Shown here piece by piece: positions 47,957-58,243 of a stretch of 64,000 nt of DNA. The notes beneath the pieces were generated by a model, which did not search any database, had not been told where the DNA came from, and saw only the letters and a program-made list of their open reading frames with translations. Position numbers and translations under genes: made by a program. Location of the stretch: NCBI RefSeq assembly GCF_020740895.1, contig NZ_JAILXP010000001.1, positions 1-64,000 of the forward strand, given 5' to 3'. The first letter of the stretch is position 1. Each line of letters begins with the position of its first letter. This DNA comes from Streptomyces sp. UNOB3_S3. GTDB taxonomy: Bacteria > Actinomycetota > Actinomycetes > Streptomycetales > Streptomycetaceae.

Positions 47957-49102
47957 CTACCGCTCACGCGCTGCCGACGTATAGCCGAGGAAGCGGCCGA
48001 TCGGCAGGACGTTGACCCCGATCAGCACCGGAACGCCGGGAGAGGACTTGGTGGTGAGCGTGGTCTCACCCCCACCGCTGAATTGCGTATTCGTCGTCAT
48101 TCCGTACTCTCCGCTGCCGTTGTAGAACGGCCAGAGCCCGAAGCGCGAGTTGCCCCGGATTATTTGCTGGTCCTGCTGGCTGAACGAAGTCCTGGCGGTC
48201 ACGCTGATTTCCATGGCGTCGGCCACCAGGAGATTGACCGTGACCCGTTGGATATTTCCCGAGGCCCCGAATGTGTTGTCCCAGGTGATCGCACTGCCGC
48301 TGCGCCACGGAGGGTCGCCCTTCTTGGTGTAGGCAGTGCCGAGGGCGGACGAGGAGTACCAGGCTCCGGCGTTCGTCTGGAAGCTCATCACGTGCCCGAA
48401 GGAGGCCTTGACGCTGATCTCGCTCTGCGCGAAGAATTCACTCAGCCGCTCGGTGCTCTCACTGCCTCTCCACAGGCCGAACAGCACGGAGCGCCGCCCG
48501 GCGGACCACGATCTGCTCACGTCCGAGCTCGTGGTCGAGCTGCGCATCTCGAAAGCCCGCTGGGGCGCCTGCGAGAGATCCTGCACCAGGGCGTCGTAGC
48601 CCCGGGCCCAGTCCGGGGGCGCGGGCGGTCTCTGCATGTAGGGCATCAGGGACTGCTGCGCGGAGCCGATCGGGTCGAGGATGATCGCCGCGTACGCCGA
48701 CGCCCCCTGCTGCGCGACGTCGGGCGCGTTCACCATCGCCCAGTTGAAGAAGATGTCGGGGAACTGGTTCGCCGGAGGTATCGGCTTCAGCGACTGCAGA
48801 TACTTCACGAAATTCTGGAAGTTCTCCTCGCCGATCTCCTGCTTGACATCGATCTTCGTCGCCGGCCGCAGCGCGGACATGACCCCCTTGTAGTCGGTGA
48901 AGAGCTGGTTCCCGCCGCTCTGGGTGTAGTTCTGGTCCAGCGAGAGCGGCGGTATGTTGTTGAGGAAGGACCAGAGGAATTTGTCCCCGCCCTCCGCAGG
49001 GAGAGGAGCCGCCGGCTGGAGGAGCTGGAAGGTCTGATCCGACTGGCCCAGTCCTTGGGCCAGTGCGTTGTAGAGCTGGTTCTGTACCGTGATGAACGAC
49101 AT
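47957..49102 (-). CDS. hypothetical 381-aa protein, paralogue of 46697-47866
   Basis: A 381-aa protein with no signal peptide and no known family. The N-terminal half is predicted helical (VQNQLYNALAQGLGQSDQTF, FQNFVKYLQSLKPIPPANQF) and the C-terminal half beta-rich (KASFGHVMSFQTNAG, VTVNLLVADAMEISVTART), with closing motif GVPVLIGVNVLPIGRFLG. Start ATG 49102 has GAAGGGAAG at good spacing; the longer frame from 49315 is rejected. A head of helices followed by a beta domain is a layout seen in binary toxins and lectins, but no specific homology is visible, so no function is assigned. Confidence 0.72.
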   Translation of the reverse strand: MSFITVQNQLYNALAQGLGQSDQTFQLLQPAAPLPAEGGDKFLWSFLNNIPPLSLDQNYTQSGGNQLFTDYKGVMSALRPATKIDVKQEIGEENFQNFVKYLQSLKPIPPANQFPDIFFNWAMVNAPDVAQQGASAYAAIILDPIGSAQQSLMPYMQRPPAPPDWARGYDALVQDLSQAPQRAFEMRSSTTSSDVSRSWSAGRRSVLFGLWRGSESTERLSEFFAQSEISVKASFGHVMSFQTNAGAWYSSSALGTAYTKKGDPPWRSGSAITWDNTFGASGNIQRVTVNLLVADAMEISVTARTSFSQQDQQIIRGNSRFGLWPFYNGSGEYGMTTNTQFSGGGETTLTTKSSPGVPVLIGVNVLPIGRFLGYTSAARER

Positions 49103-49564
49103 GGGACGTCTTCCCTTCGTGGCGTTCTGGACGGGAGGAAAGTCCGGACAGCTTCCTTTTGCGGGCCATGGTCCGTTCTTTGCCACTGGGAGAACCAGTT
49201 CCGACATGATGCTCGCGCGGGTTACGGATAACAACCGCCGGTTTTCGGGATCAGCATGAATTCGCCACGTCCACCAGTTCTCTCCGCGCACCGTACTCAC
49301 CGGGCCGCGGTGCACGTGGGCCGCATTGATCGGGCCGGACGGCCGTCGACAAGGTGGTGTGGCCGGGGCTCAGGCCGTATCAGGTGAGTGCTTGAGCGAA
49401 CAGTGTGCCGTGAGAGATGGCTGGTTGCTCCCTGGCGGAGGTTAACGTCAGCAGCTCCAGGAGCAAACGGACGCGGGCAGTCGGCCCGCCGTCATCAGGA
49501 TCAGCGAAGAGGCATACGCCTGACCTCGCCTCGTGATGACGGCCGGGCCGCGAGCGGGGGTGGA
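49103..49564. other. intergenic between the 2381-aa gene and its 381-aa neighbour
   Basis: About 462 bp without a supported gene; both neighbours are transcribed leftward. It should hold the promoter of the 381/389-aa pair and the end of the 2381-aa transcript. The long frames crossing it are extensions of shadow frames. A locally AT-richer patch (GGTTACGGATAACAACCG, about 49223-49240) is a possible promoter area. Confidence 0.4.
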
Positions 49565-52500
49565 TCAGGGCTGGATGTCGTAGTAGCGGGCGAAGAAGTC
49601 GATCACGTCGTTCTCGTGCGGGGTCAGTTCGGGGAGCTGGTCCTTGATCGCGTCCCGTACGGCCTGGGCCATCGACCGGTGGTCGTGCAGATGGGGTTTG
49701 ACGAAGGGGTCCAGCCGGCGGATCAGTTCGTAGCTGCTGGAGACCTTCTCGACGACCATGGCCTTGTCCAGCGCCGGGGCGTCGTCCGGGAGGACGCCGG
49801 GGAGCTGACGGCTGACGAAGGTCACCCGGTGGAGGACGCGCCAGCACGGCGGCTTGGTCTCCGACTGCCGAGCCTGTCGCAGGGCCGCGGCGTTGGGGTC
49901 GGAGCCCTTGAGCCAGGTCGGGTCGATGACCTTCCCGTAGAGGTCCTCGAAGTTCTCCTTGTCGGAGTCCAGGTAGAAGGTCATGAACCGGTAGGCGTTG
50001 ACGCGGCCCTTGACCTCGACCGGTTTGCCGTTCTCGTACACCGGGTCGGGGTCCTTCCCCGGGCCCTTGCTCCCCTCGGCCACGACGTACTTCTGCATGT
50101 CGCCGGGGGGATCGCACTTGACCGTGAGGGCGAAGGAGCGCGTGGACTCCTTGCTCCGGGAACGGGTCCGGTTGAGGCTGCCGCCCAGTGAGGCGTCCAG
50201 ATGGAGGTCCGCGCCGATACCGAAGATCTTCACGCCGGTTCCGAAGGACACCCCGGCATTGCCGGCGAAGTGGTACGAGCCCGTGGTGGTCTCGGTGACC
50301 GCGTCCGCGGCCTGGGTGCTCTCGGCGAAGAATCCGCCGTCCGCCGTCCATACATAGGTGTTGACGATGTTGCGACGGGCGACGGACCGCGCCGCACCGG
50401 CAGTGTCCCGTCGTGCGGGGGCGGGCTTGCGAGCCGGTCCGGTGAAGTCCTCGAGCAGCTTGCGCGCCTGGGCGGCGGTGGGGTCCTCGGCGGCCGTCTC
50501 GGTGGAGACGGACTCGTAGTACGCCTGGTGACGCTGCTCCTCCTCGATCAGCCGCCGCTTGAGGGAGTAGGCCTCACGGGGCTTGAAGTAGCTGAACTCA
50601 CCACGCCCGGTGGCGTCCGCGTAGTCCGGGTCGAGGATCTTGCCCGCCTTGAGGTTCCGCTCGGGGTCCGGCTTCTCCCGTACGCCCACGGTGCCGTCGA
50701 GGGTGCCCTGCTTGACATAGCGGGGGTTGATCGCGAAGGGCAGCAGGTTCCAGTCCCGTGGGATGTCCGGGTTGGGTTGCATGCGGTACGACACCAGCGC
50801 GCCGTTGTGGACCAGGCGCAGCGCGTAGACGTCGGCGGTCTCGGACTGTACGAGCGCGTAGCCGGTGTTGGAGGGCTGGAACCGGCGGCCGCCCTCGGGG
50901 TCGATCTGGGCGCCGGGGTCGTCGCTCTCCCACCCGCCCGACAGCCCCACCGTGGTGGCGCGCGCGGTCTCGGTCTCCCGGGAGACGTCGGTCTGCCCGG
51001 CCCAGGCGTTGGAGAACTCCAGGTTGCCGGAGACGCCGAGGGAGGCGCCACCCTCGGCGACCGGTTTGGCGATGCCGAAGCCGAGCGGTGCGGTGATCAT
51101 CAGAGTGTTGACGTCGACTTCATGGGCCAGTCGCATCGCGTACGTCATGTCGACGCTGCTCTGCCGCGAGGACGACAGGGCGTGCACGGTCTTGTCCGCC
51201 TGGGTGAACTCCACCGACGAGGTGTTGATGTAGCTGAGGTTGCGGGGGTTCTTGGTGGCCACCAGGTTCTCGGACGGCACCGGGGGCGCCCCCTCGATGT
51301 AGCCGATGACCTGCGGGTCGAACTGGACCTGGCCGACCCATTCGGTGGCCAGGTCGCCGATCTTGAATCCGGTGACCAGGTGCCAGTGGCCGTCCTGGAG
51401 GTAGCCGTAGCAGCGCTTGAGCACTCCCCGGGTGTCGCCGCCGGGCAATTTCTGCAGGTCGGAGTACTCGGTGACCGCGGGCACCCCGTCGATCCGCTGT
51501 ACGTGGGCGGACCGGCCGGTGGCGAAGACGGTGCGGACCTCCGGTGTGTCCGCGGAGACCGGGGCGGACGAGATCGTGGGCTCCGGCCGCCCGGTGGCGG
51601 GCAGGAGCAGGTCGCAGCCGCGCGGGCCGTTGTCGATCAGGGCCGTGGCGTCGGGTTCGGTGGAGGCGTCGTCGAAGGAGTAGTGGGCCAGCAGTTCCTC
51701 CCGCTCACCCTTCAGCCGGGTGAAGAGGTTGTCGAGGATCTGCTCCTCGGTCCGTGCGGTGCGCCAGACGCGGACCTCGTCCATGGTGCCGACGAAACGG
51801 CCCCAGGTTTCGTCTTTCTCGGTGCCCCGGGAACCCAGCGTGAACTGCCGCGAGCCATAGCCCCGGTCGCCGAGCGCCTCGTCCTTGATGAGCGGCTCGC
51901 AGGACACGGGGCGGCCGTCGACGTACAGGCGGAAGGTACTACCCCGGGGGTCCGGGTTCTTCGTCCACTTCGCGTGCCGCAGCTTCGCGGGGTGGGCGTC
52001 GCGCTCGTCCCGGGCGGTGGCGCCGCCGTTCTCCTCGAAGCGCCAGTGGGCGACCAGTCCGCTCTCCTTCCGTCCCAGTGCCTTGCCGTGGCAGTTGGCG
52101 GGACGGCCGGTGTTCCAGATCCGCACCTCGCTGATCTCGCCGGTGAAGTGGCCGGGGTCCTGCCGGTCCCAGCCGCAGCCGATCTCCAGCGCGGCTTCCT
52201 TGCCCAGCGGTGCTTCCATGGCGATGCGGGTACTGCCCGCGGGCTTCCCGTCCAGGGTGAAGGACACATCGACGTACTGGCGCGTGAACACGGACTTGAT
52301 GGCCTGGACGGTGAGCTTGGTGGGCTTGCCGTCGGGGCCGGTCGCCTCGACGGTCGTCTCGCCCTTCTCCTCCACCACCTCCCGGCCGGATGTGCGGACC
52401 ACCGCGATCCGGTGGAAGCGGCCCGCGGTCACCTTGGCGTTCGCATAGGCCCGTACGACGGTCCCGTCGGCGAGTTCCACGGCCAGGACCGGCCGGCCGT

Positions 52501-55500
52501 CCTTGGCGATCGCCAGCTGGTAAGGGACGCTTCCCTCGCCGCCCGAGGCCAGCCGCCCCTTGGACACCAGCCCCTGGCGCCGGCCCAGCTCGTCCGCGCG
52601 GAAGAAGACCTCCAGCGTGAGGTCGCCCTTGAGGTCGAGGTCGTCCGCGTGCTCGACCTCCAGTGAGGCCTGGTCCTCCAGCCGCACCGCCCAGGACTGG
52701 CCGAACACGGCGGCGATGTGCGTCCACCAGGCGTCCGGTACGGGCTCGACGCCCCGCACGAAGCGGTCGCCGACGCCGATCACAGGACGCCGGCCCGTGT
52801 GGATGCCGCGTTGTGCCGGCGCTCCCTTGTCACGGGAGGCGCCCATGGCCTGTTTCCCGAGTTGCTTGACGGCACTGACCGCGGTGCCGAGCGTCTCGCT
52901 GCCCAGCACCTCGCTCCCGCCCTGTTTCACGGTGGGCTTGCTGAGCGCCAGGACGTACTGGGACTGGGGGACGTTGGCGAGGACGATGGGGGCCCTCGCG
53001 TCGCCGCCTTCGGGACGGATCCACGCCTCCAGCGTCAGATCGCCGGGCGCGCGGACGGCGTCCAGCCGTGTGTCGGGCAGTCTCACAGGATTCGTCCCGG
53101 GCCCGAAGCGCAGTGCCCGGCCCGGGACTTCGCCCCACCACGAGGCGGGGCTGCCCTGGGCGGTGCTGGTGGCGTCGCCGTCCGGGACCTCGGCGGAGGG
53201 GCCGATCACGGCGGCCGTCACCCAGTGCGATCCGTGGGCGGCGGTAGCGCCGGGGCGGCCGATCCGTACGAGGGAGGGGTCGTACGCGACGAGCTCCACC
53301 TCCATGCCCTGCGCGACCGTGGCATCGGGGCTGCCGTGGGACAGGGCGAGCTGTGCGGTGCCCTCCTCGGCCTCCTGCGGAACCACGTACACCTGGTCGC
53401 CGACCTTCAGCAGGCTGCCGGCCGTCAGGGGCTGGTTCGTACCGCCGTCGGCGAGCGCCAGCTTGCCACCGGAGAGGGAGGCGGCCTTGCCGATCACGAT
53501 CGGGTTGCCGCGGACGCCGGTGAGGATGTCCGCGAAGTGGTCGGCCCGGCGCGGCATCAACGTCCACACCTCCTCCTCGGTCCCGGTGCCGTCGGTTCCG
53601 TCGGTGCCGGTCCGGCGCAGGGTCACCGTGCACCGGTCCTCGAACGGTCCAACCGTGTCCGGGCCGACCTCCACGGTGACCCGCGCCAGGTCGAGCCCCG
53701 CGTCACGGGCGGTCAGCAGCACCTTGGAACCGGCAGTGACGGGCAGTTCCTTGGCCGAGCGGGCGACGTCGGTGCCGTAGGAGACGGAGCTGAAGCGGCC
53801 GTCGGCATCGCGGAAGTACAGGCCCAGATGTCCGGCGCCGCTCTCGGTCAGGAACGGCGCCCTGGCCCCGCGCGCGAAGGTGAGCAGGGCACCGGAGTAG
53901 CCGAGGCCACGGTGGTCCTGACCCAGGAAGGGCATCGGCAGGGAGGGGGTGCTGTGGCCGCTGAGCCGGTTGGTGAGCCTGCCGAGCTCCTCCCGCCGGG
54001 CGGCCAGGGCCCCTTCGTACTCCTTGATGGGTTGCTGGAAGGGGTCGTTGCCATCCTTCAGCTTCTGCGCCGCGGTCAGCCTGCCGCTGATGGTACGGAT
54101 TCGCTGCTCGATACCGGCCCGCTCGAAGCCGACGAACGTCACCTTCGATTCCTGCCCCTCGCCCGTCTTCGGCACAGGGCGGAGAATCGGGACACCTTTC
54201 TCGGCAGCCACTTCCAGCAGGGAATCGTGCCCCCTGACCTGGAGGGTACGGAGCATACCGTCAGGGTGTTCGAATAAATCCCCGGAAGCGTTCCGCAGGT
54301 AAAACGCCTCGGCGAAGACAAGATTCTCCGGTACCCCCTCCCTCTGTTCCCTCAGTACGAGCTTTTCCTGCACGACGGCCAGGTACCTGCCGGTCGGGCC
54401 ATGGGCCAGAACCCACTCCCCCATCCTCTCCAGCAAAGTCCACCCGGCCTTTTCCGCATCGGACTGCAGGACGAGCACGTCCTCGCCCTGTTTGTCCTTC
54501 ACAGCGGTCAAGTACTGGTGCCCACCGAAGTCGATGACGTAGTCGGACCCGTCGGACAGCCGCTCCTCCTCCGAGTACCGATTATCGAGTATCCGCTTGA
54601 GGTACTCCTGGTCCCCCACGAGTTCTGGGGAGTTCTCACCGTCCCTCTCCACCCGCTCACGCGCCTCGCGGGTCTGCCGCAGCTCTCCCTCCAGTCTCCT
54701 GATCTCTTCCCGCAGCTTGTCGGGCTCTTCCCGATCGGCAGGCGTCATCGCCTTGCCGACGGCCGGCAGCTCCACCACGTCCGGCACCTGCGCCAGCCGG
54801 CCCTCGCGCGAAAGGGCGAAGTCAAGCGCCGCCAGACAGCTGTCGCCGCCCTCCGCCGAATCCTCTGAATCCGCCGCTTCCGTGGCGAAGGACAGCAGGA
54901 CCCGGGCATGCCGCTTCACCGGCTTCGCGTCGCTCCCGTGCCCGGTGACGGCCTGTTCCTGCTGGTGGTAGAGAGCCGCCGTCAGCCCTTCGCCGACGGT
55001 CCGGCCCGGGACCCGGAAGCTGTCCTTGCGGATGCCGGGGTGGTCGGCGACCGGAGCGTGGGAGGTGACCCAGCCGACCGGGCCCGTCAGAGTGCCGTCG
55101 AGCCCGTGTGTCGTCTGGTCGTACACGGTCGTGCCCGAGCCGTCGTCGCAGCGGTAGTACGCCGCCAGCCCGGGTTCGTCGCCCACCAGGCGGAACATCC
55201 GGTCCTGCGCCAGTTCCTCGGCTCCGCGGGCCCGGGTCCACAGCCGTATCTCGTCGAGCTCACCCGAGTAGAAGCCTGTGGGGGTGCCGTCGTCGCCGGG
55301 CTTCGCGCCGATGAGCAGCCGGTTGGCGTCCTCCGACGCGGGAGACAGCTTGCGCGGCTCGCCGCTCCGCGCACCGTCGACGAAGAAGGTGGCCCGCGCG
55401 CCGTCGTACACCACCGCGACATGGGTGTGGGTGTCCGACGCGAAGATGCGGGCGGCGGAGACCGCCTCGTCAGAGGTCCCGGCGTGGCGCAGCCGCAACT

Positions 55501-56710
55501 CGCCGGACGCCGTGAACGACAGCTCGACCAGGGCCTTCCGTCCTCCCGCCGACAGCAGGGTGGCGGCGCCATCGCCCGTCCTGCGCACCCATGCCTCGAT
55601 CGTGTAAGGGCCGCTGCCGAGCGGAATCCCGGCCGGTGCCGGGATTTCCACCCGGGCCTCGCTCCCGGCGTCGAAGCGCAGCGCGGTCGCGGCGAAGCCG
55701 GTGTCCGGCACGACCGGTATCAGGGGTTTTTGCGTAATCGGGCACGAGCCCGGGCCGCGCTCCAGGACCGCGTCCCGGTACTTCGGGTCCGGGCTGGTGT
55801 AGAGACGGGAGCCCTGGGTGTTGAACAGGCCCTCCTCGGACTGCTCGACGTTGATCGACTCGATCCGCCGGGCCACGGGGTTATGGACGAAGAACTGCCA
55901 GCGCCGCAACTCGCTCACGGACGTGGGCAGCAGCAGGGCCGTGAACCGGCCGTCGCGGACCTCACCTGCGAACGCCAGGTGCAGGGTGGGCTCATGGAAG
56001 TCGTTGCCGTCCATGTCCTTGGCGCCCAGGGTGTCCTTGGCGGAGTCGGGACGGGAGCGGTGTCTGCTGCGCCGGTAGCGGACCTCGGCGACCGGATGCA
56101 GCCGGTCGCCGCCGAGGGTGAACCGGTCGCACAGCAACCCGTTGGCCACCAGCGGGACGCGGTGCGCCGCTTCGCCCTTCCCCGTGGTCAGGTAGTCGTC
56201 CCGCCCCGCTTTGTGGGAGACCCCGCCGTCCTTGAGCGCGAAGAGCGCGTCCGTGTGCGAGGCGTCGACTGACTGCCGGAAGACGTAGACGTATGTGCCG
56301 TCCGAGAGGGCCTGGAAGGGGGCGGCAGCGGTGAGCCGGGCGGTGGACGAACGGAAGGCGTCCACCTCGTCGTCGGCGAGCACCTCGTTGTCGCCGGCCT
56401 CGACCAGCGATCCGGGTTTGACCCGGGGGATCCGGGTGACGCCGGAGACCGCGTAGCCGGTCCGGGCCAGCTCGCGGGGGAAGCGCAGCTCGCGCGGCTC
56501 CTCCGACCAGTGGTGGACGTCCAGGTCGCTCCCGTCCGCGGACCCCTGGACGTTCGGACCGTCGGCGCTGTTCAGATCCAGCACGCTGTAGTGGATGCGC
56601 CGGTCCTCGTCCATGGCGAGCGCGACGGTCGTGCCCTGATGACGGACGAGAGCGGTGTGCAGGTAGCGCCTGCCCCCGTAGACCCTGGTGCGAGAGCTTT
56701 CCGGACCCAT
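49565..56710 (-). CDS. giant 2381-aa modular protein with LamG-like domains
   Basis: An unbroken 2381-aa frame. N-terminal region 1-330 is unknown. LamG/concanavalin-like modules begin at about 340 (GPYTIEAWVRRTGDGAATLLS, FSGELDEIRLWTRARG-type end), 1215 (GDLTLEAWIRPEGGDA) and 1360 (GDLTLEVFFRADELG, with EISEVRIWNTGRP), reaching about 1660 (MDEVRVWRTARTEEQI). Two coiled coils lie near 655-700 and 860-915. The C-terminal 500 residues alternate polar and hydrophobic residues (SSVDMTYAMRLAHEVD, GNAGVSFGTGVKIFGIGADL). There is no signal peptide or catalytic motif. Start ATG 56710 follows GAAGGGGCG. The module mix resembles surface adhesins or toxin-complex proteins; this is inference. Confidence 0.78.
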   Translation of the reverse strand: MGPESSRTRVYGGRRYLHTALVRHQGTTVALAMDEDRRIHYSVLDLNSADGPNVQGSADGSDLDVHHWSEEPRELRFPRELARTGYAVSGVTRIPRVKPGSLVEAGDNEVLADDEVDAFRSSTARLTAAAPFQALSDGTYVYVFRQSVDASHTDALFALKDGGVSHKAGRDDYLTTGKGEAAHRVPLVANGLLCDRFTLGGDRLHPVAEVRYRRSRHRSRPDSAKDTLGAKDMDGNDFHEPTLHLAFAGEVRDGRFTALLLPTSVSELRRWQFFVHNPVARRIESINVEQSEEGLFNTQGSRLYTSPDPKYRDAVLERGPGSCPITQKPLIPVVPDTGFAATALRFDAGSEARVEIPAPAGIPLGSGPYTIEAWVRRTGDGAATLLSAGGRKALVELSFTASGELRLRHAGTSDEAVSAARIFASDTHTHVAVVYDGARATFFVDGARSGEPRKLSPASEDANRLLIGAKPGDDGTPTGFYSGELDEIRLWTRARGAEELAQDRMFRLVGDEPGLAAYYRCDDGSGTTVYDQTTHGLDGTLTGPVGWVTSHAPVADHPGIRKDSFRVPGRTVGEGLTAALYHQQEQAVTGHGSDAKPVKRHARVLLSFATEAADSEDSAEGGDSCLAALDFALSREGRLAQVPDVVELPAVGKAMTPADREEPDKLREEIRRLEGELRQTREARERVERDGENSPELVGDQEYLKRILDNRYSEEERLSDGSDYVIDFGGHQYLTAVKDKQGEDVLVLQSDAEKAGWTLLERMGEWVLAHGPTGRYLAVVQEKLVLREQREGVPENLVFAEAFYLRNASGDLFEHPDGMLRTLQVRGHDSLLEVAAEKGVPILRPVPKTGEGQESKVTFVGFERAGIEQRIRTISGRLTAAQKLKDGNDPFQQPIKEYEGALAARREELGRLTNRLSGHSTPSLPMPFLGQDHRGLGYSGALLTFARGARAPFLTESGAGHLGLYFRDADGRFSSVSYGTDVARSAKELPVTAGSKVLLTARDAGLDLARVTVEVGPDTVGPFEDRCTVTLRRTGTDGTDGTGTEEEVWTLMPRRADHFADILTGVRGNPIVIGKAASLSGGKLALADGGTNQPLTAGSLLKVGDQVYVVPQEAEEGTAQLALSHGSPDATVAQGMEVELVAYDPSLVRIGRPGATAAHGSHWVTAAVIGPSAEVPDGDATSTAQGSPASWWGEVPGRALRFGPGTNPVRLPDTRLDAVRAPGDLTLEAWIRPEGGDARAPIVLANVPQSQYVLALSKPTVKQGGSEVLGSETLGTAVSAVKQLGKQAMGASRDKGAPAQRGIHTGRRPVIGVGDRFVRGVEPVPDAWWTHIAAVFGQSWAVRLEDQASLEVEHADDLDLKGDLTLEVFFRADELGRRQGLVSKGRLASGGEGSVPYQLAIAKDGRPVLAVELADGTVVRAYANAKVTAGRFHRIAVVRTSGREVVEEKGETTVEATGPDGKPTKLTVQAIKSVFTRQYVDVSFTLDGKPAGSTRIAMEAPLGKEAALEIGCGWDRQDPGHFTGEISEVRIWNTGRPANCHGKALGRKESGLVAHWRFEENGGATARDERDAHPAKLRHAKWTKNPDPRGSTFRLYVDGRPVSCEPLIKDEALGDRGYGSRQFTLGSRGTEKDETWGRFVGTMDEVRVWRTARTEEQILDNLFTRLKGEREELLAHYSFDDASTEPDATALIDNGPRGCDLLLPATGRPEPTISSAPVSADTPEVRTVFATGRSAHVQRIDGVPAVTEYSDLQKLPGGDTRGVLKRCYGYLQDGHWHLVTGFKIGDLATEWVGQVQFDPQVIGYIEGAPPVPSENLVATKNPRNLSYINTSSVEFTQADKTVHALSSSRQSSVDMTYAMRLAHEVDVNTLMITAPLGFGIAKPVAEGGASLGVSGNLEFSNAWAGQTDVSRETETARATTVGLSGGWESDDPGAQIDPEGGRRFQPSNTGYALVQSETADVYALRLVHNGALVSYRMQPNPDIPRDWNLLPFAINPRYVKQGTLDGTVGVREKPDPERNLKAGKILDPDYADATGRGEFSYFKPREAYSLKRRLIEEEQRHQAYYESVSTETAAEDPTAAQARKLLEDFTGPARKPAPARRDTAGAARSVARRNIVNTYVWTADGGFFAESTQAADAVTETTTGSYHFAGNAGVSFGTGVKIFGIGADLHLDASLGGSLNRTRSRSKESTRSFALTVKCDPPGDMQKYVVAEGSKGPGKDPDPVYENGKPVEVKGRVNAYRFMTFYLDSDKENFEDLYGKVIDPTWLKGSDPNAAALRQARQSETKPPCWRVLHRVTFVSRQLPGVLPDDAPALDKAMVVEKVSSSYELIRRLDPFVKPHLHDHRSMAQAVRDAIKDQLPELTPHENDVIDFFARYYDIQP

Positions 56711-56929
56711 GTACGCCCCTTCGCGTGGCGATTCTCGGTGACTGACTGGCTAACGAAGCGAAACCTTCTCTCACGGCACGCGGACGCTGTGAGACGCACC
56801 AGGGAAATGGCCAGAAGATGATCAGGAGCTGGTCCGGCCTGACAGAAAAACGGAGCTTGACAAGTCTCCCCACAAGCGCGTTCCACCGCGCTTGAGTTGC
56901 GAGCGCGGCGCCGCCGACGCCGAGCTGCC

Positions 56930-57290
56930 CCAAGCGCATCACCGGACCCGAGCTCGGCTCCACCCACACCCTCATGCGCGAGGCGTGCGAGCAGATCGAC
57001 CACACCCTGGCCTTCAGCCGCGTCCAGCACCTGATGTCAGGCGCCCGCCCCACCCCGCTGGACTGCTTCCCCTTCCTGGGCGCCTGCTCCCTGTCCGGTC
57101 TCGTCTTCGCCACCGGCACCTATCACGACGGCTTCCACGTACTCACCCGTCGTCGCCCGCTACCTGGCCGCGACACTGCTCGGATCCTCCGAAGCCGGGC
57201 AGGACACCGGCCTCGGCGCCGTCCTGGCACCGGAACTCATTTACCCCCCAGTTCCTCGCATCCAAGCCCACCGACGACACCCACGCCCTC
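56930..57290 (+). pseudogene. FAD-dependent (DAO-type) oxidoreductase C-terminal relic
   Basis: One frame reads ITGPELGSTHTLMREACEQI, RPTPLDCFPFLGACSLSG and LVFATGTYHDGFH, the C-terminal FAD-binding end of D-amino-acid-oxidase-like enzymes. At about 57141 the frame changes, and the protein continues SPVVARYLAATLLGSSEAGQ. The N-terminal two-thirds is absent. The relic begins about 220 bp from the start of the 2381-aa gene on the other strand. Confidence 0.65.
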
Positions 57291-57836
57291 AACCGTCACA
57301 CGTCCGCCGGCGTCAGCGATGTCCGTTCTCTTCACGTCTCTTCACGGCCGATCCACTAGGCACAGGTTCACCCAGGGATTTGTGTATATCTGCCGTTCGC
57401 CGTGGGTCTTCCACTGCATGTGTGTTACCGCTCTCGCCGTCGCCCACCAGCATCCCAGAGGGCAGGGCAGCGCGGGGGGCACGAGCTCTGCATGGCCCGC
57501 CCTCGTGCGTCAGCCGACTGTCTGTTCTTCAACGATCAACGGAGGCGTGCTGCTGATCCGCCTCTCGTGCAAGCCCAAGTGAGACGTCCCCGCCGCACAG
57601 ACCACCCCGAGCAACGCGGGGTGCGTGATGCACGACGACGGGTTCGAGGCGGCTTCGCAGGCTCGGCCAGGCGAGAGAAGCCCCAGCCGGTGGACTATAA
57701 GTATCGGCTCATCACCTTGAGTCATTTACAGAACGCCCATGACAGCACCCGGCATCGACAGGCGCACATTTGCCGAGGCATCCACAATGGATGCATCAAC
57801 ACATCTACACGCGCCAGCCAGAAAGCCAGGATCAAA
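57291..57836. other. intergenic, no gene recognised, composition shifts to lower GC
   Basis: About 546 bp between the oxidoreductase relic and a small AT-richer gene. The open frame that crosses it has no coding-like composition. From about 57690 rightward the DNA is visibly poorer in GC, which marks the edge of the small-gene patch. No repeats or RNA gene were recognised. Confidence 0.4.
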
Positions 57837-58196
57837 ATGAAAAAGAAATGGGTATTTTTCGGTCGCGGGTACGCTCCTATCTTGGAGCCTCTAGGGGCGC
57901 GAAAGAACAACAATCAGCATCGCCAACAACCAATTCCACCCAGCCGCACACTGGAAACCGTCTGGCTGGCCGCAAGTTCCAATTACCCTCCAGACGTTCG
58001 CAACGGATACGCGGATGCGGAACGCGCCGTCAAATGGTCGCCCGCCGACATGGCGAGGGATGAATTCTACATAGAAATCAACGGCCATACTCACAGGTTT
58101 ATTTATACCGCGGAGGTTCACCAGGCCAGCCGCTTCTCTTTCCTGCGCGTCTTCAAGTACGCAGGAGAAATACCTAAGGGCTACAGCCAAGGCTAG
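57837..58196 (+). CDS. small hypothetical protein, AT-richer than surroundings
   Basis: A 119-aa protein from ATG 57837 (MKKKWVFFGRGYAPILEPLG). It uses codons such as AAA, AAT and ATA that are rare elsewhere in the window. The C-terminal half (EFYIEINGHTHRFIYTAEVH, FLRVFKYAGEIPKGY) looks folded and beta-rich. The frame is open further upstream, but the preceding part has no coding character; a weak CAGGA (57827-57831) is the only ribosome site. No family recognised. Possibly acquired by transfer. Confidence 0.5.
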   Translation: MKKKWVFFGRGYAPILEPLGARKNNNQHRQQPIPPSRTLETVWLAASSNYPPDVRNGYADAERAVKWSPADMARDEFYIEINGHTHRFIYTAEVHQASRFSFLRVFKYAGEIPKGYSQG

Positions 58197-58243
58197 AAGG
58201 CGCCGCCACGGAATTTCGAGGACCTCACCCCTAGGCCAGGACC

